Assembly (NCBI GenBank): GCA_001557505.1
Contig: LSAX01000006.1
Span: forward strand, 930,001 to 994,000
DNA from: Reticulascus tulasneorum
Lineage: Eukaryota; Ascomycota; Sordariomycetes; Glomerellales; Reticulascaceae
Direction of reading: 5' to 3'
Length of the DNA: 64,000 nucleotides
Part shown: piece by piece, positions 36,264 through 48,346 of the stretch
How the letters are laid out: the number at the start of each line of letters is the position of its first letter
How positions within the stretch are numbered: the stretch's first letter is position 1
Notes under the pieces: model-generated
The model's database searches: none
What the model saw: the letters and a program-made list of their open reading frames with translations, nothing else
What the model was told of the DNA's origin: nothing
Made by a program: the position numbers and the translations under genes

Positions 36264-38704
36264 ACCTAACTTAATAACCTCTTATCTACTTATCTTGTTT
36301 AAAATCGCTGATATTATGCTCTTATTATTACTAACTGATATATTCTAAGATATTATTAAAGATATTTTTAAATCGATTTGGCTATAGTTGATAAAGGAAG
36401 GATATATTATAAATAAACGTAAGGTACGTAAGAAGGATTAAAAGACTAGTTAATATAATTATTAAGACTTAGTTTATAACCGAAGAGGTAGGAAATATAA
36501 ATATTATTTAAAAGGTCTTTAATTAATATTAACCATAAAGACTAGATACTTTTAGATTATTTCTCTCGTTTGCTTATAATTTAACTAATAAAAATAAAGT
36601 TTAATTTTAAAAGATTTTATTTATAATCATCTTATTTTAAAAGATCTAATTATTTATTTTTAATATTAAAAACTTAATAAGAACGTTATTTAGCTAATAT
36701 AAGAGCTTTCTAAGGTTATAAAGTTATCTAATAAATAGATCTTAATATCTTTATAAATAATAAATTTAGAAATACTTATTAAAAAATAAGATATCTATAA
36801 TTAACAAAGTAAATTACGTCATAATAAGATTAGGTTATATATATTAATAAAAACCTTAATAAAGATTTTTTAAAAATAATAGATTTAGTATTAGCTAAGA
36901 TATAATATTTTAAACTATCTTAAAACACTTATTTTTACTTTTAAATAAAATCAAAAGATATAAAAATAGAATAATAAAGTTATTATCATAGATAATATTT
37001 ATAATATTAATTATTATGTTTATTAATTAGGTTATTAATATTAAATTAATAACTTTTCAATAGGTTAATTAGTTTAATATACCTCTTTTCGAGATTAACA
37101 ACATATCTTTTATTAATTTTACTTTTAATATAATATTTATTATAAAGTTAAAAAAGAATAAAGAATTCTTTACCTAGATCTTAGAATAAATTAACGAAAT
37201 CTATATTAAAATAAAAATAGACTTACCATTTATAATACTTATTAATTTTAATATTATCTTAAAAAACTCTTTTATGATTATCTTTTTAGATATATAATAA
37301 TAGATTTATTTATAATATATCTAGAAAAACGTTATTAAATATATTAAGTAGAAATAGAACAGTAAAAAAGATAATTATTTAGAAAACTTATTAATTAACG
37401 TTTTTTTAGAAGGTCTAACGTCGGTAATATTATTAATAACTATATCTTTAATTTATAATTAATATAGTTTACTAAGGATTTAGAAATAAATATCTTATAC
37501 TCAAACAGAATAAGATATTAATATAAAATAATAACAACTTTACGATAAATTTCGTAAAGATTAAGAAAGTAGTTTAACATTAAAGTTATTTAGAAAGCTA
37601 TTACCTTTTTAGATAAGATCTTTGTTAATAATTATTTTGATCTAGTATATATTACCTACCTTAAGAATACCTATTTCTATTAATGATTTTAATAAGCTTT
37701 TACTTAGATAAAGTAATATTAGAATTATAAAATAAAGACTATATTATATACTAAATCTACTTATTATAAACTAAAAAATTATTTAAATAACCTAAATATT
37801 AATATCTATAAGCTTTATAAGTAGATTAAGCTTATAAATAAGCTTAAAAAGCTTAAATATATTTAACAAAGTGCTAAATAAGGTTAAAAAGTAAATATGA
37901 AATTCTTACGTTATAGGCTCTTAAATGATTTAATAACTTAGCTCTTATATAAGATGTTAAATATCTTATATAATTAGTTTTTATTAACAAAAGCTTATAT
38001 TTTAAATCTAACGTTATTAAAGACTTTTTATATAAGAGATTTTTATTAATAATAAGGTCTATATTATTAACATTAGATAATATTACAATATCTTAAAGAA
38101 GATTAAGATAATAATAACTAATAGATAATTAAGATCTTAAATCTTCTTAAATACTAAACGATTAACTAGCATTAGTTTTTAGAAGATAACCTTATATATT
38201 AAACTTTTATTTAGAGGTTTATATATTAATCTTTTATTAATAAGTAAATCTCAATAATCTTTACTAAGTTTAAGATCTATTAGTTATTATAAAAAAGAAA
38301 AGAACCTAAAATAAACTAATAAATCTTCCCCTAAGACCTCAAACATCATAAAAACCCTAATCTTTCTTTATTTTATAAAATAATTTATAATAGATATAAT
38401 AAATCCTTTTAAGCTTTAAATTAGATCATAATAGACAAAAGATATAACTAAGAAGTTTAATAAAATAACTAATAATATAAAATTATATTACTCCTTTTAT
38501 ACCTTTACAAAGTAATATATATTAATAATTATAAAGGCAATCCACTAGACGTTTATAATTATCATCTTCATAGCTAATTATACTAGTTAGATTATAATTA
38601 TAAAACTTAAGAAGGCAGTTAGCAAAGGTATAACCGTAAAAACAAGTTATATAATTCTAACAACTTAATAAACACTATAAATTTACTTATATCTATATTT
38701 TTCA

Positions 38705-38911
38705 GGTTATAAATAACTTTAATTTTGCTTTTATTATTATTATTCTAATAGAGGGATTCCTAAGCTAGGACATATTAGATTTATTAATCAAAAGGTATTT
38801 ATGATTTAGCTATATTTATTAGCAAAATCTAGGTACTTTTTGATTAAGCTACCTAATTAGGTATAATATTATATCCCCTTAATAGATCCATAGTGTCCTA
38901 TTAACCAGACT
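38705..38911 (-). repeat. terminal inverted repeat, copy A inner end
   Basis: Reverse complement of 36057-36263, with more T/A changes than the outer end (for example GTCTGGTTAATAGG against GTCCGGTTAACGGG). Confidence 0.85.
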
Positions 38912-38987
38912 TAAGCGGTAAGGTAATAATATAGATGAAAACGTACGTACATACCTAAATTAACACTTAAGACCACTAGTCTTATCA
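38912..38987. other. 76-bp spacer between the two transposon copies, itself RIP-changed
   Basis: It contains the inner duplication copies TAAGCGGTAAG (38912-38922) and TAGTCTTATCA (38977-38987) with 54 bp of original host sequence between them. The spacer is not palindromic. All differences from the outer duplication copies are C-to-T or G-to-A. Confidence 0.85.
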
Positions 38988-39194
38988 AGTCTGGTTAACG
39001 GAACACCATAGATCCATTAAAGAGATATAACATTATACCTAATTAAATAGCTTAATCAAAAGGTACCTAGATTTTACTAATAAATATAACTAAATCGTAA
39101 ATACCTCTCGATTAACGAACTTAATATATCCTAACTTAAGAATCCCTCCGTCAAAATAATAATAACAAGAGCAAAATTAAAGTTATTTATAACT
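38988..39194 (+). repeat. terminal inverted repeat, copy B inner end
   Basis: About 207 bp, pairing with 41636-41842 (sum 80830). It begins AGTCTGGTTAACGGAACACC. Confidence 0.85.
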
Positions 39195-41635
39195 TAAAAA
39201 ACGTAGATATAAGCGAATTTATAATGTTTATTAAGCTATTAGAACTATATAACCTACTCTTATGATTATACTTTTACCGGTTACCTTTTTAAGCTTTATA
39301 ACTATAATCTAACTAATATAATTAGTTATAAAGATGATAATTATAAACGCCCGGCAGATTACCTTTATAACTATTAATATACGTTATTTCGTAAAAGTAT
39401 AAAAAAAGTAATATAACTTTATATCGCTGGTTATTTTATTAAGCTTTTTAGTTATATTCTCTATTTATTATAATTTAATTTAAAGCTTAAAGAGATTTAC
39501 TATATCTATTATAAACTACTTTATAAAATAAAGAAAGATCGGGGTTTTTATAATATTTAAGGTCTTAGGGGAAGATTTATTAGTTTATTCTAAGTTCTTT
39601 TCTTTTTTATAATAACTAATAGATCTCGAACTTAGTAAAGATCATTAAGATCTACTTATTAATAAGAGATTAATATATAAATCTCTAAATAAGAGTTTAA
39701 CGTATAAAGTTATCTTTTAGAAACTAATGTTAGTTAATCGTCCAACGCTCGAGAGGACCTAAGATCTTAACTATCTATTAGTTATTATTATCTTAATCTT
39801 CTTTAAGATATTATAATATTATCTAATATTAACAATATAGACCTTATTATTAATAAAAATCTTTTATATAAAAAGTTTTTAATAATATTAGATCTAAAAT
39901 ACAAACTTTTATTAATAAAAACTGATTATATAAGATATCTAATATCTTATATAAGAGTTAAGCTGTCAAATCGTTTAAGAGCTTATAACATAAGAACTTT
40001 ATGCTTACTTTTTAACCTTATTTAACGTTTTGTTAAATATACTTAAGCTCTTTAAGCTTATTTATAAGCTTAATCTATTTATAAAACTTATAGATATTAA
40101 TATTTAGGTTACTTAAATAACTCTTTAGCTTATGATAAGCGGATTTAGTACGTAATATAATCTTTATCTTATAATTCTAATATTATTTTATTTAAGTAAA
40201 AGCTTATTAAAATCACTAATAGAAATAAGTATTCTTAAAGTAGGTAATATATACTAGATCAAGATAACTATTAGCAAAGATCTTATCTAAAAAGGTAACA
40301 GCTTCCTAAATAGTTTTAACACTAAGCTACCTTTTTAATCTTTACGAAATTCATCGTAAAATTATTATTATTTCATATTAACATCTTATTCCGTTTAAGT
40401 ATAAGATATTTATTTCTAAATCCTTAACAAATTATATTAATCATAAATTAAAGATATAGTTATTAATAATATTATTAACGTTAAACCTTCTAAAAGAACG
40501 TTAATTAATAAGTCTTCTAAATAGTTATCTCCTTTATTATTCTACTTCTATTTAATATACTTAATAACGTTCTTCTAGATATACTATAAGTAAATCTACT
40601 ACTATATATCTAGAAAGATAGTCGTAAAAAAGTTCTTCAAGGTAACATCGAAATTAGTAAATATTACAAACGATAAGTTTATTTCTACCTTAATATAGAT
40701 TTCGTTAATTTACTCTAAAATCTAAATAAAAAACTCTTCGTTCTCTTTTAACTTTATAATAAATATTATATTAAAGATAGAATTAATAAAAAATATATTA
40801 TTAATCTCAAAAAGAAGTATATTAAACTAGTTAACTTATTAAAAAGTTATCAGTTTAATATTAATAATTTAATTAGTAAATATAATAATTAATATTATAA
40901 ATATTATCTATAATAATAACCTTATTATTTTATTTCTATATCTTTTAACCTTATTTAAAAATAAAAATAAATACTTCAAGATAGTTTAAAATATTATATC
41001 TTAGCTAATATTAAATTTATTATTCTTAGAAAATCTTTATTAAGGTTCTTATTAATATATATAGCTTAATCTTATTATAACATAGTTTACTTTATTAATT
41101 ATAAATATCTTACTTTTTAATAAATATTTTTAGATTTATTATTTATAAAGATATTAAGATTTATTTATTAAATAGTTTTATAACCTTAAAAAGCTTTTAT
41201 ATTAGCTAAATAACGTTTTTATCAAGCTTTTAATATTAAAAGTAAATAATTAGATCTTTCGAAATAAGGTAATTATAAATAAAATCTTTTAAAACTAAAC
41301 TTTATTTCTATTAGTTAGATTATAAACAAATAAGAGAAATAATTTAAAGGTATCTAATCTTTATAGTTAATATTAATTAAAGACTTTTTAAACGATATTT
41401 ATATTTCTTATCTCCTTAATTATAAATTAGGTCCTAATAGTTATATTAATTAGTTTTTTAGTCTTTCTTATATATCTTACGCTTATTTATAATATATCCT
41501 TCTTTTATTAACTATAACCAAATCGATTTAAAAATATCTTTAATAATATCTTAGAATATATTAGTTAGTAATAATAAGAACATAATATCAACAATTTCGA
41601 ACAAGATAAGTAGATAAAGGGTTATTAAGTTAGGT

Positions 41636-41842
41636 AATTATAAATAACTTCAATTTTGCTCTTATTATTATTATTCTGACAGAGGGATTCCTAGGCCAGG
41701 ATATGTCAGGTTCGTTAATCGAGAGGTATTTACGATTTAGCTATGTTTATTAGCAAAATCCAGGTACCTTTTGATTAAGCTACCTAATCGGGTATAATGT
41801 TATATCCCCTTAATAGATCTATGGTGTCCCGTTAACCGGACT
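41636..41842 (-). repeat. terminal inverted repeat, copy B outer end
   Basis: Best preserved of the four ends together with 36057-36263; on the minus strand it begins AGTCCGGTTAACGGGACACC. Confidence 0.85.
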
Positions 41843-41853
41843 CAGTCTCGTCG
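41843..41853. repeat. target-site duplication, outer copy, right element
   Basis: CAGTCTCGTCG abuts the right border. The inner partner TAGTCTTATCA (38977-38987) matches at 7 of 11 positions and all four differences are C-to-T or G-to-A. Confidence 0.8.
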
Positions 41854-42982
41854 GTAGTGATTAAGCTGGTGGTGTGACAAACGATGGACAATGTGTCCCT
41901 GACAGACCGTCCGAACGGGAAGAAAGGCAAGACGAATGTGTCAGCTTATCTTGTAAACACTAAGGTAGAGGGAGCGCCAGAGACGGAAAGGAGAACGGCG
42001 AATTTGCGGCAGTGGAGGGAGAAAGAAAGAAAGTCATCCCAGGAGGCGAGTAATTAGTACCAACGATGTTCGTATTTCGATACCTGACACTCCTCGCTGC
42101 CAGCATCCAAATACATCCATACCTAGGTAGGTAATTATAGGTTTCGTTTGATGAGATGAGGCGAAGGAAAGGCCCTGAAACCCTTGGTTGCCCGGGGAAT
42201 GCTGGCCCATAGCCCCCCTGTAACAATCTGCAAACATCATGGATACGAAGGGAGCTTCTAGATACTCTCTGGCACCTCCATGGCTTCTAATTTACTCAAG
42301 GTTAGTTGGGTGGGCAAAACCTGAAGCGCCATCCATCTCACATAGTTCGTAGCTTCATCAACCAGTCAATCAATCGCCCAGATTGTGACCCTGTGAAATG
42401 CCGTCATTTCAGCGCAGGGTCGCGCCCTGATAGCACTAAGCTGCTTCTGGATTCGCCCACCCAGTTTTCTTTCACCGACCTAACCTATCGTCCCACCCCC
42501 TCGTCTCTGCCATGGACAGCTGCAATGGAACCCGGGCTCCCCTCTGAATTAAACGCCCCGATCGTGCATGCCGAACCCTCACGAAAAAGCTAATTACCTA
42601 CAGATTGCAAAGTACCGTGGGGGCTTGGCTTACCTGTACGTACGTGCGTACGTTCGACGAGTATTACGCGGTGTGTACTCGAGCTATACACAGATATGCC
42701 GGCTTTCATCTTATTTTCCTCTCTCCCGTTGGGTGTAAAGTATCATGCGGTTGGTCCATTTGTGGATGAGCTAGCTGAGCATGTTCCTCTTCACCTAAGT
42801 TAGGCGTCTAAAAAATTGACTATGAATGACAATTGACTGAGGCTTCGCCAAGAAGTTGGAACTTTCACAACCCCCGATATCAACTCTACTTTTCCAGGAT
42901 CGCTGCATTTGCCCGACTTGGTCAAGAATTCGGGTTATTCGATTTGTATATATTTGTTGATAGTCTGCACCAGCACGGCCCA
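41854..42982. other. unique intergenic DNA right of the transposon pair
   Basis: Base composition returns to normal within a few bases of the border. It contains an ACCTAGGTAGGTAA motif at 42121-42134 and an alternating CGTACGTACGTGCGTACG stretch near 42636-42655. No gene is supported. Confidence 0.55.
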
Positions 42983-44302
42983 CTATAGCCTAATACGCTC
43001 ATCAAGCCACATGCCCACAACATCCTGACCGAGACCGTTGAGCTGCAGATTCGTGATCCCGTCACCCTCTCCGATATCACACACTCCGACCCTTCTCTCC
43101 GCCTCGGCCTCATCGTCGAAATCCTCATCCCACTTCCTCCTATCCTTGAGCTCCAGTTTCTCGACGCTTCGCCTCATGAGGCCTGCCAGCTCCAGCGCCT
43201 GCGCCTCGAAGCTGTTGCCCTTTGCTCTGCGTGGACGTGACGTAGTCGTGGTGGTTGTCTTTCGTCGCTTGGCTTGCGGAGGCAGTGAGGCTGTGTCGTG
43301 GAGGAGCAGTGCCTGGGGAATCTTCAGAGTCGATTTCCTTGGTGGAAAAACAAGGCTACCACGTCGTGGCGCCTTGAAGGGGCTGAGGTTGAGCTGGCCG
43401 GCATCGCCATCGAGGCTCATAGACGAGAGATCGTCTATCATCGACGACACGGCCGTAGATTGGTTAAACGTTGGCGGGACTAGCAGTCCTGCTGTCTGAA
43501 ATAGGAGGCAAGGGCTAGCAAACGGATCGAAGAGATTGGCCGGCGTCTGGAAGAGGCCGGGCATCTGCTCCTTCAGGAGGTGCAGAGCAGTCCCCACCGT
43601 AGGCTCCGGCACCTCAATCCTGCGCCCTCTTGAAACGGACGGCTTGTTGACCTTATGGTCCGGGAGAAACATGGTCCAGTTGTAGATGCCATTGTGCGCT
43701 ATGAGCCCCCGGACGGCTATGCGCTCATGCCCGTGAGATTCCGTCAGGGCGAGGGACGTCGCGAGACTGGCACCCACGTACGACCCATAGACGTACAAGT
43801 CCTTGCGGCCGTTCTGACCGTTCTTGACAGGAGACAGGTTCTCGACGACCCAGCTGTAGCCAAACAGAGTGTCATGAATAGGATTCGGCCAGTACAACGG
43901 TGCGCTGAAGTCTTCTACCTTGGCGACCGGACGGCCAGCAGGCGTGAGAGGGGAGCCGGTCCACCGGTAGTTGATGACTGCAGTCGGAAACCGCTGCAGG
44001 AAAGGCGGCAACGTGGGCTGGCTGCCTGGCTCCGGGGCGAATGGCGGTATGTATATCACCAACGGGGCTGACACAGAGTGCTGGAAGACGTTGTGGAGGC
44101 TGCATGCGCGTCAGAAAACCACAAACGGTAGTGATGCGAGGCGACGGAAGTTGCCATACTCGACCGTGATATTCCCAGACGATCCGCAGCGGACTTCCAC
44201 TCGCTCAGCCTGAGATGGTGGTGTTGCCGTAGAAAGGCTTCTCTGTCTGGCGGCGAGAAATGGCCGAGACTGCAGTGCTAGTCTCCGCCATCTTCTCATC
44301 AT
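42983..44302 (-). CDS. putative alpha/beta-hydrolase-fold protein, 5' splicing unresolved
   Basis: The main exon, about 44075 down to 42983, reads PLVIYIPPFAPEPG, AVINYRW, LYVYGSYVGASLATSLALTE, GLIAHNGIYNW. This is the strand-loop-nucleophile layout of an uncharacterised fungal alpha/beta-hydrolase family. The elbow is GSYVG rather than a strict GxSxG, so activity is uncertain. The C-terminal 150 residues are Ser/Lys/Arg-rich. An upstream segment in the same frame (from Met 44302) gives an Arg/Ser-rich presequence-like start and ERVEVRCGSSGNITVEYGNF, but a TGA at 44113-44111 separates the two. An intron whose length is a multiple of three must remove it; a 78-nt choice (TTCC|GTCGCC to GTGTCAG|CC) would give ...YGNFPPLVIYIPPF, though that donor is weak. 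Confidence 0.6.
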
Positions 44303-45337
44303 CCGTGCCGATGTATGCACATGCTAGACCAACGGGCGTCAGTGGCCAGTCGGCTTCGACACGTTTTCGCGACTGGGTTCCTGCACACTCACCGACCTGC
44401 CCAGTCTGTCCTTCAAACCTCACAAAGGATTGTGTCCCTCTAGCACGCATGCAGCTTAGGATGAGAACAGTCTTTAAAGGTAGATAAACGCGCTTGGCGA
44501 CATGATGGCTGCGCAGCTAGACTCATCCACAGACGAGCATTTAGTCGCGTCTGGGAAGCTTGTCTCCCTCCTCGGGTTAACAGAAGCACTAAGCGATCCG
44601 GCGCTGGGGCCAATCAGCTCAAGCAGAAGCCTCTTTAGGCGGTCCCATCCCCTGTAGCAGATGGGCATGTGTTATCTCCGGCATGTACACTAGGTAGATG
44701 GGCTGACTCACGGCACAAGGATGCGGTTATAATATCTCCCAGAATGGCATGAAGATGATATGTAATCAACCTTTTTAGATACGAGAGACGGAGGGGAAGT
44801 TCGAGACAAGCGATTCTGAGTGTTGTACACCTCCTCTCGCCGCCAAGTGGCGGTGCCAAAGGAAATGAATGCTGGGCTGGATGTACAAGCATCGGTACCT
44901 TTCCCTAACTTCCCAATGGTGGAAATCCCTGCTGGAAAGCTTGTTTCCAGGGCACACCCTCCCTGGAAGCCACACCCACGATCTTGAAATGCGACGTCAT
45001 CCGCCAGCCAGGGAAGAGAGACGAAGTGGCGGTCATGTGCTCGTCTGCTGCCGGAGGGTTGGCATACTTGCTCAGGGAGTTCATAAGGAAACGGCTAGCT
45101 AGACTAACTAGTTGCTTCATCGGGTAACCAGAACTGAATAGAGACGGACCCTTTGCCACATTTTTCTGCGTTCTTCTTCAAACCAGTGCAAGTCCTACGT
45201 TTACCACTCACTAGCTGTCATTCGGCCCGGTATGCTCATTCGCTAAGGTAGGACGCTTCATAACCCACCTCTCCCCCCGGACCGAGACGTGAGAGAGAGA
45301 GAGCGCACACATCAAAGCATAGGAGGCCTGGAACAAG
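44303..45337. other. divergent intergenic region
   Basis: About 1 kb between the hydrolase and channel genes. It contains a GA microsatellite at 45290-45302 just upstream of the channel start. No other gene is seen. Confidence 0.5.
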
Positions 45338-47785
45338 ATGAACGACGCAGATCTCGGCCAGAACATCGAGGCGCGGGCTGGCCAGCTGGAGCAGGCCAAG
45401 GCCCATGACCGTGTATTTGAAAACGATGAGGCTCATTTGGACCCAAGGTATGTATTCGCTACGTCCAACTTCTCACCCTCCGCCCCATTCAAAGACCACG
45501 CCAGAACAGACACTGATTCATCCCCAGCCGATGGTGGTTCGCCTCTTCAGCGTTCCCCATGATCGCAGGCACTCTCGGCCCCGTAGCATCTGCCTTCAGT
45601 ATCTGCGCTCTCGTCCGTCCCTGGCGCCAACATGTTCCTCCCGGCGTCGACATCACCGTCGCCGAGTTTGAGAAGGATCCGACATGGTACTCATCCCTCG
45701 ACAATCTCCTGTATACATGCGTCGAGGCAAGCTAACACCCACGTAGGCTGCTGGTAGTAAATGGTATACAGCTGGTTGTCGCAATCGTCTCCAACATCTT
45801 CCTTCTGCTCAACATGGCTAGACGAGTCCGTTTCTCGATCGCACAACCCATCACTGTCGTCGGATGGTACGACCCATTAACATCCCATCTATCAGTGAAG
45901 TGTATTGACATTGGCTAGGTACATCTCGTCAATTTGTCTCCTCTCGCTCAACGCCACTGCCGCCGGCCCGCTGCTCCTCAACCCAAAGCAGGAATGGGTC
46001 TGGTCCCAGGCATTTTGGTACGGCATGTTCGCAGCTATCTTGTACTTCATCGTTGCATCCCTTATGGTCGTGACCATTTACGGGGCCTTTACGAAACAGT
46101 ACGCGAAGGATTTCCAATTGACCAACAGTCAGCGGACCCTCATGCTGCAGACCATCATGTTTCTGGTCTATCTTCTGGTCGGCGCACTCGTTTTCTCGAC
46201 CATCGAGGGTTGGTCGTATCTGGATGCAGTGTATTGGGCTGACGTCACGCTCTTCACCGTCGGTTTCGGTGACTTTGCATGCACAACAAACCTCGGCCGA
46301 GCCTTGGTCATTCCATACGCACTGATCGGCGTAATCAGCCTTGGTTTGGTCATCGGGTCAATACGAAGTCTTGTGCTGGAGCGAGGAAGACGGCGGCTGG
46401 ATGCCAGGATGGTGGAGAAGGAGCGGCGGACCTTCATCCGCAAAATGACCAGACGCGGGACCGATGACATATTGAAGCCCATCGAATCTGATGACCGCCA
46501 AACTTCTACGGGTTCAGACAACAATTCACACGTGCCGCGTACGGAATTGGAACGCCGGGAGGAAGAGTTCAATCTCATGCGCAAGGTCCAGGACGAAGCA
46601 TCCAAGCGGAGACGATGGATGGCGATGTGCATCTCCTTCGGCACATGGGTGGTACTCTGGCTAGTCGGAGCCAAGATCTTTCAAGTGTGCGAGGCTCCTT
46701 ACCAAAACTGGACATATTTCGAGGGGTTCTACTTCGCCTTCGTGACCCTCACGACTATCGGATACGGCGACCGAACCCCAGTGTCCAACTGCGGCAAGGC
46801 ATTCTTTGTCTTTTGGTCCCTGCTTGCCCTGCCCACCATGACAGTCATGATCTCCAACGCTGGTGACACTGTTGTCAAGAGTATCCGCGACTTCACTCTT
46901 CAGCTCGGCAACATCACTATCCTCCCCGGCGAACGGGGCTTCAAGAAGGATGTCAAGTCAATTCTTCACTCAATGACATGCGGGACCCTTTTTGCAGATG
47001 ACGACGATGTCGAGGACCTGCCACCAGGTTTCCTTGGCCAAGCCAGAGTCCGGCGTGATCATAACCACTCAGACACGGAAGACGAAGATAACGAGAGGAG
47101 ATACGAAGCTGAGATGATGTCACAGGACCGTGACTTTGCTCCAACCACGGGAGGACCACCCCCAATGCAAGAGCAGGCCCGCCAACCGCGATCGCAGACC
47201 GGGCATACCATGCACCTCGAACACAACGCACACAACGCACACTGCGCAACCCAGCACTCGACATACACCGCCCGAATCCGCCGCTCCCTCTCCCGAGCCC
47301 GTGATCCGCACGCCGCCCTCCCCACCAACCGCGCCGACTACCACTACCTCCTCATAGCAGAGATTGCCGCGGTGGTCGAGGACCTGAAGCTAAGCCACCC
47401 CAAGCGCTACACCTTCGCGGAATGGGCGTGGTACCTGAAGCTCATCGGAGAGGACGAGAGCTCGGCCGATAAGCACCGCAAGGCCAAGCCGCACGTGCAC
47501 AAGAAGAAGCTGGAGAAGCGAAAAGCGCGTTTCGGCGACACGTTCGAGGCCGAGCCCAAGGGCAAGGAGGAGGGCGAGAAGTGGAGCTGGATGGGTAGCC
47601 GGAGCCCTCTGATGGGAAGCCAGGAGGAAAGCGAGTGGATTCTGGAGAGGCTGACGGATAAGCTGAGCGACGAGCTGCTCGAGGTCCGTAGGGAGGAGGA
47701 GGAAAACCCGAGCGTATTTGACCGGGAGCATGGGCTGGAGGATAAGAATGAGAACAAGGACGAGAACAAGCCGGTGACGGCGTAA
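45338..47785 (+). CDS. TOK1: TOK-type outward-rectifying two-pore potassium channel
   Basis: Exons 45338-45447, 45528-45686, 45747-45866 and 45919-47785, all joined in phase 2, give 751 residues. Eight transmembrane segments can be counted, with two pore loops: TLFTVGFGDFACTTN (about residue 240) and TLTTIGYGDRTPVSN (about residue 406). That is the 8TM/2P layout found only in fungal TOK channels, which carry outward K+ current at the plasma membrane and respond to the K+ gradient. Between the pore units is a basic cytosolic loop (ERGRRRLDARMVEKERRTFI). The C-terminal 300 residues are cytosolic, with a His/Ala-rich stretch (HTMHLEHNAHNAHCATQH), a probable folded segment (RADYHYLLIAEIAAVVEDLK) and an acidic end. 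All three early introns have GTAT/GTAC donors. Confidence 0.95.
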
Positions 47786-48346
47786 GCATGGATATACCCG
47801 CAGCAGGAAGAGCCAGGCGCGTGAGGTTTTGTTTATAATGGGGTTTCATCCGGAGTGTCAGGACACTGTTAGGGTAATGGCGATGGGCCCGAGCCCACGG
47901 GTTCGTCCAGATTTTGTTCAGGGCATTTTGCATCATACTCCCATGGCCAGGGCAGCATTTTTTGAGACTTGAAATAGTGTTAGCAACATATGCACAAAAG
48001 CTTATATACGGTACGCTTCATGCCTCGGATGAATAGTGAAAATCATGGTTGTCATCAGAGTATTACATGCGTGCTTGGTTTTGTGATTTTACAACGGCAA
48101 ATTGAAGTTAGGGACGACCCTGGAACGAGCAGACAAGTCAACATGAGCAAAAAAAACGCGGGGATAGAACTTGCAATCAGGAGCTGGGTATCATATTAGA
48201 CGCTGGCGCGCTATCATACACCTAATCTAGTAGGTCTAACATTACTCTTAGCAACAAGCAACACCTTCCCGCCAAGCCAACACAGCTTCTATTCCTCCGG
48301 TTATCAGCAGGATTATGATTTGACATGCCTGCTAGTAGGCAGACGC
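47786..48346. other. convergent intergenic spacer
   Basis: 3' regions of the channel and Not4 genes. Nothing else is seen. Confidence 0.55.

Larger units (their letters stand above)
36057..38911 (+). mobile_element. RIP-degraded Mutator-like DNA transposon, copy A
   Basis: A 2,855-bp element of almost pure A/T, with no open frame of 60 codons in any frame. It is bounded by about 207-bp terminal inverted repeats starting AGTCYGGTTAA and an 11-bp target-site duplication. On the + strand near 37233-37338 a transposase relic can be read through stops: F-N(D)-I-I-L-K-N, then F-L-D-I, three stops, I-x-L, and K-N-V, the spacing of the Mutator/MULE catalytic region (PF10551 type). Stops stand where Gln/Arg/Trp codons would be before C-to-T or G-to-A change. 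A possible FAR1-like zinc-finger region lies near 36370-36590 in a different frame, so an intron or frameshift lies between. The superfamily call rests on this relic plus the 11-bp duplication and long inverted repeats. Confidence 0.85.
38988..41842 (-). mobile_element. RIP-degraded Mutator-like DNA transposon, copy B (inverted)
   Basis: Exactly 2,855 bp and the reverse complement of copy A. Paired positions sum to 77899 at both borders and at internal checks (37612/40287, 37250/40649), so the copies differ by substitutions without net indels. The transposase relic lies on the minus strand at about 40561-40666 and keeps GAT (Asp) at 40649-40647, where copy A has AAT. Copy B retains more C/G in several stretches. 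The two transposase relics point toward each other across the spacer. Confidence 0.85.

Noticed and set aside
36057..38911. Fot1/pogo-type element, because the ends begin AGTC
   Set aside because: Pogo elements duplicate TA only; the 11-bp duplications, 207-bp ends and the MULE-like relic do not fit.
36057..41842. one large palindromic or foldback element instead of two insertions
   Set aside because: The spacer is not palindromic and each half carries its own terminal repeats and a different 11-bp duplication.
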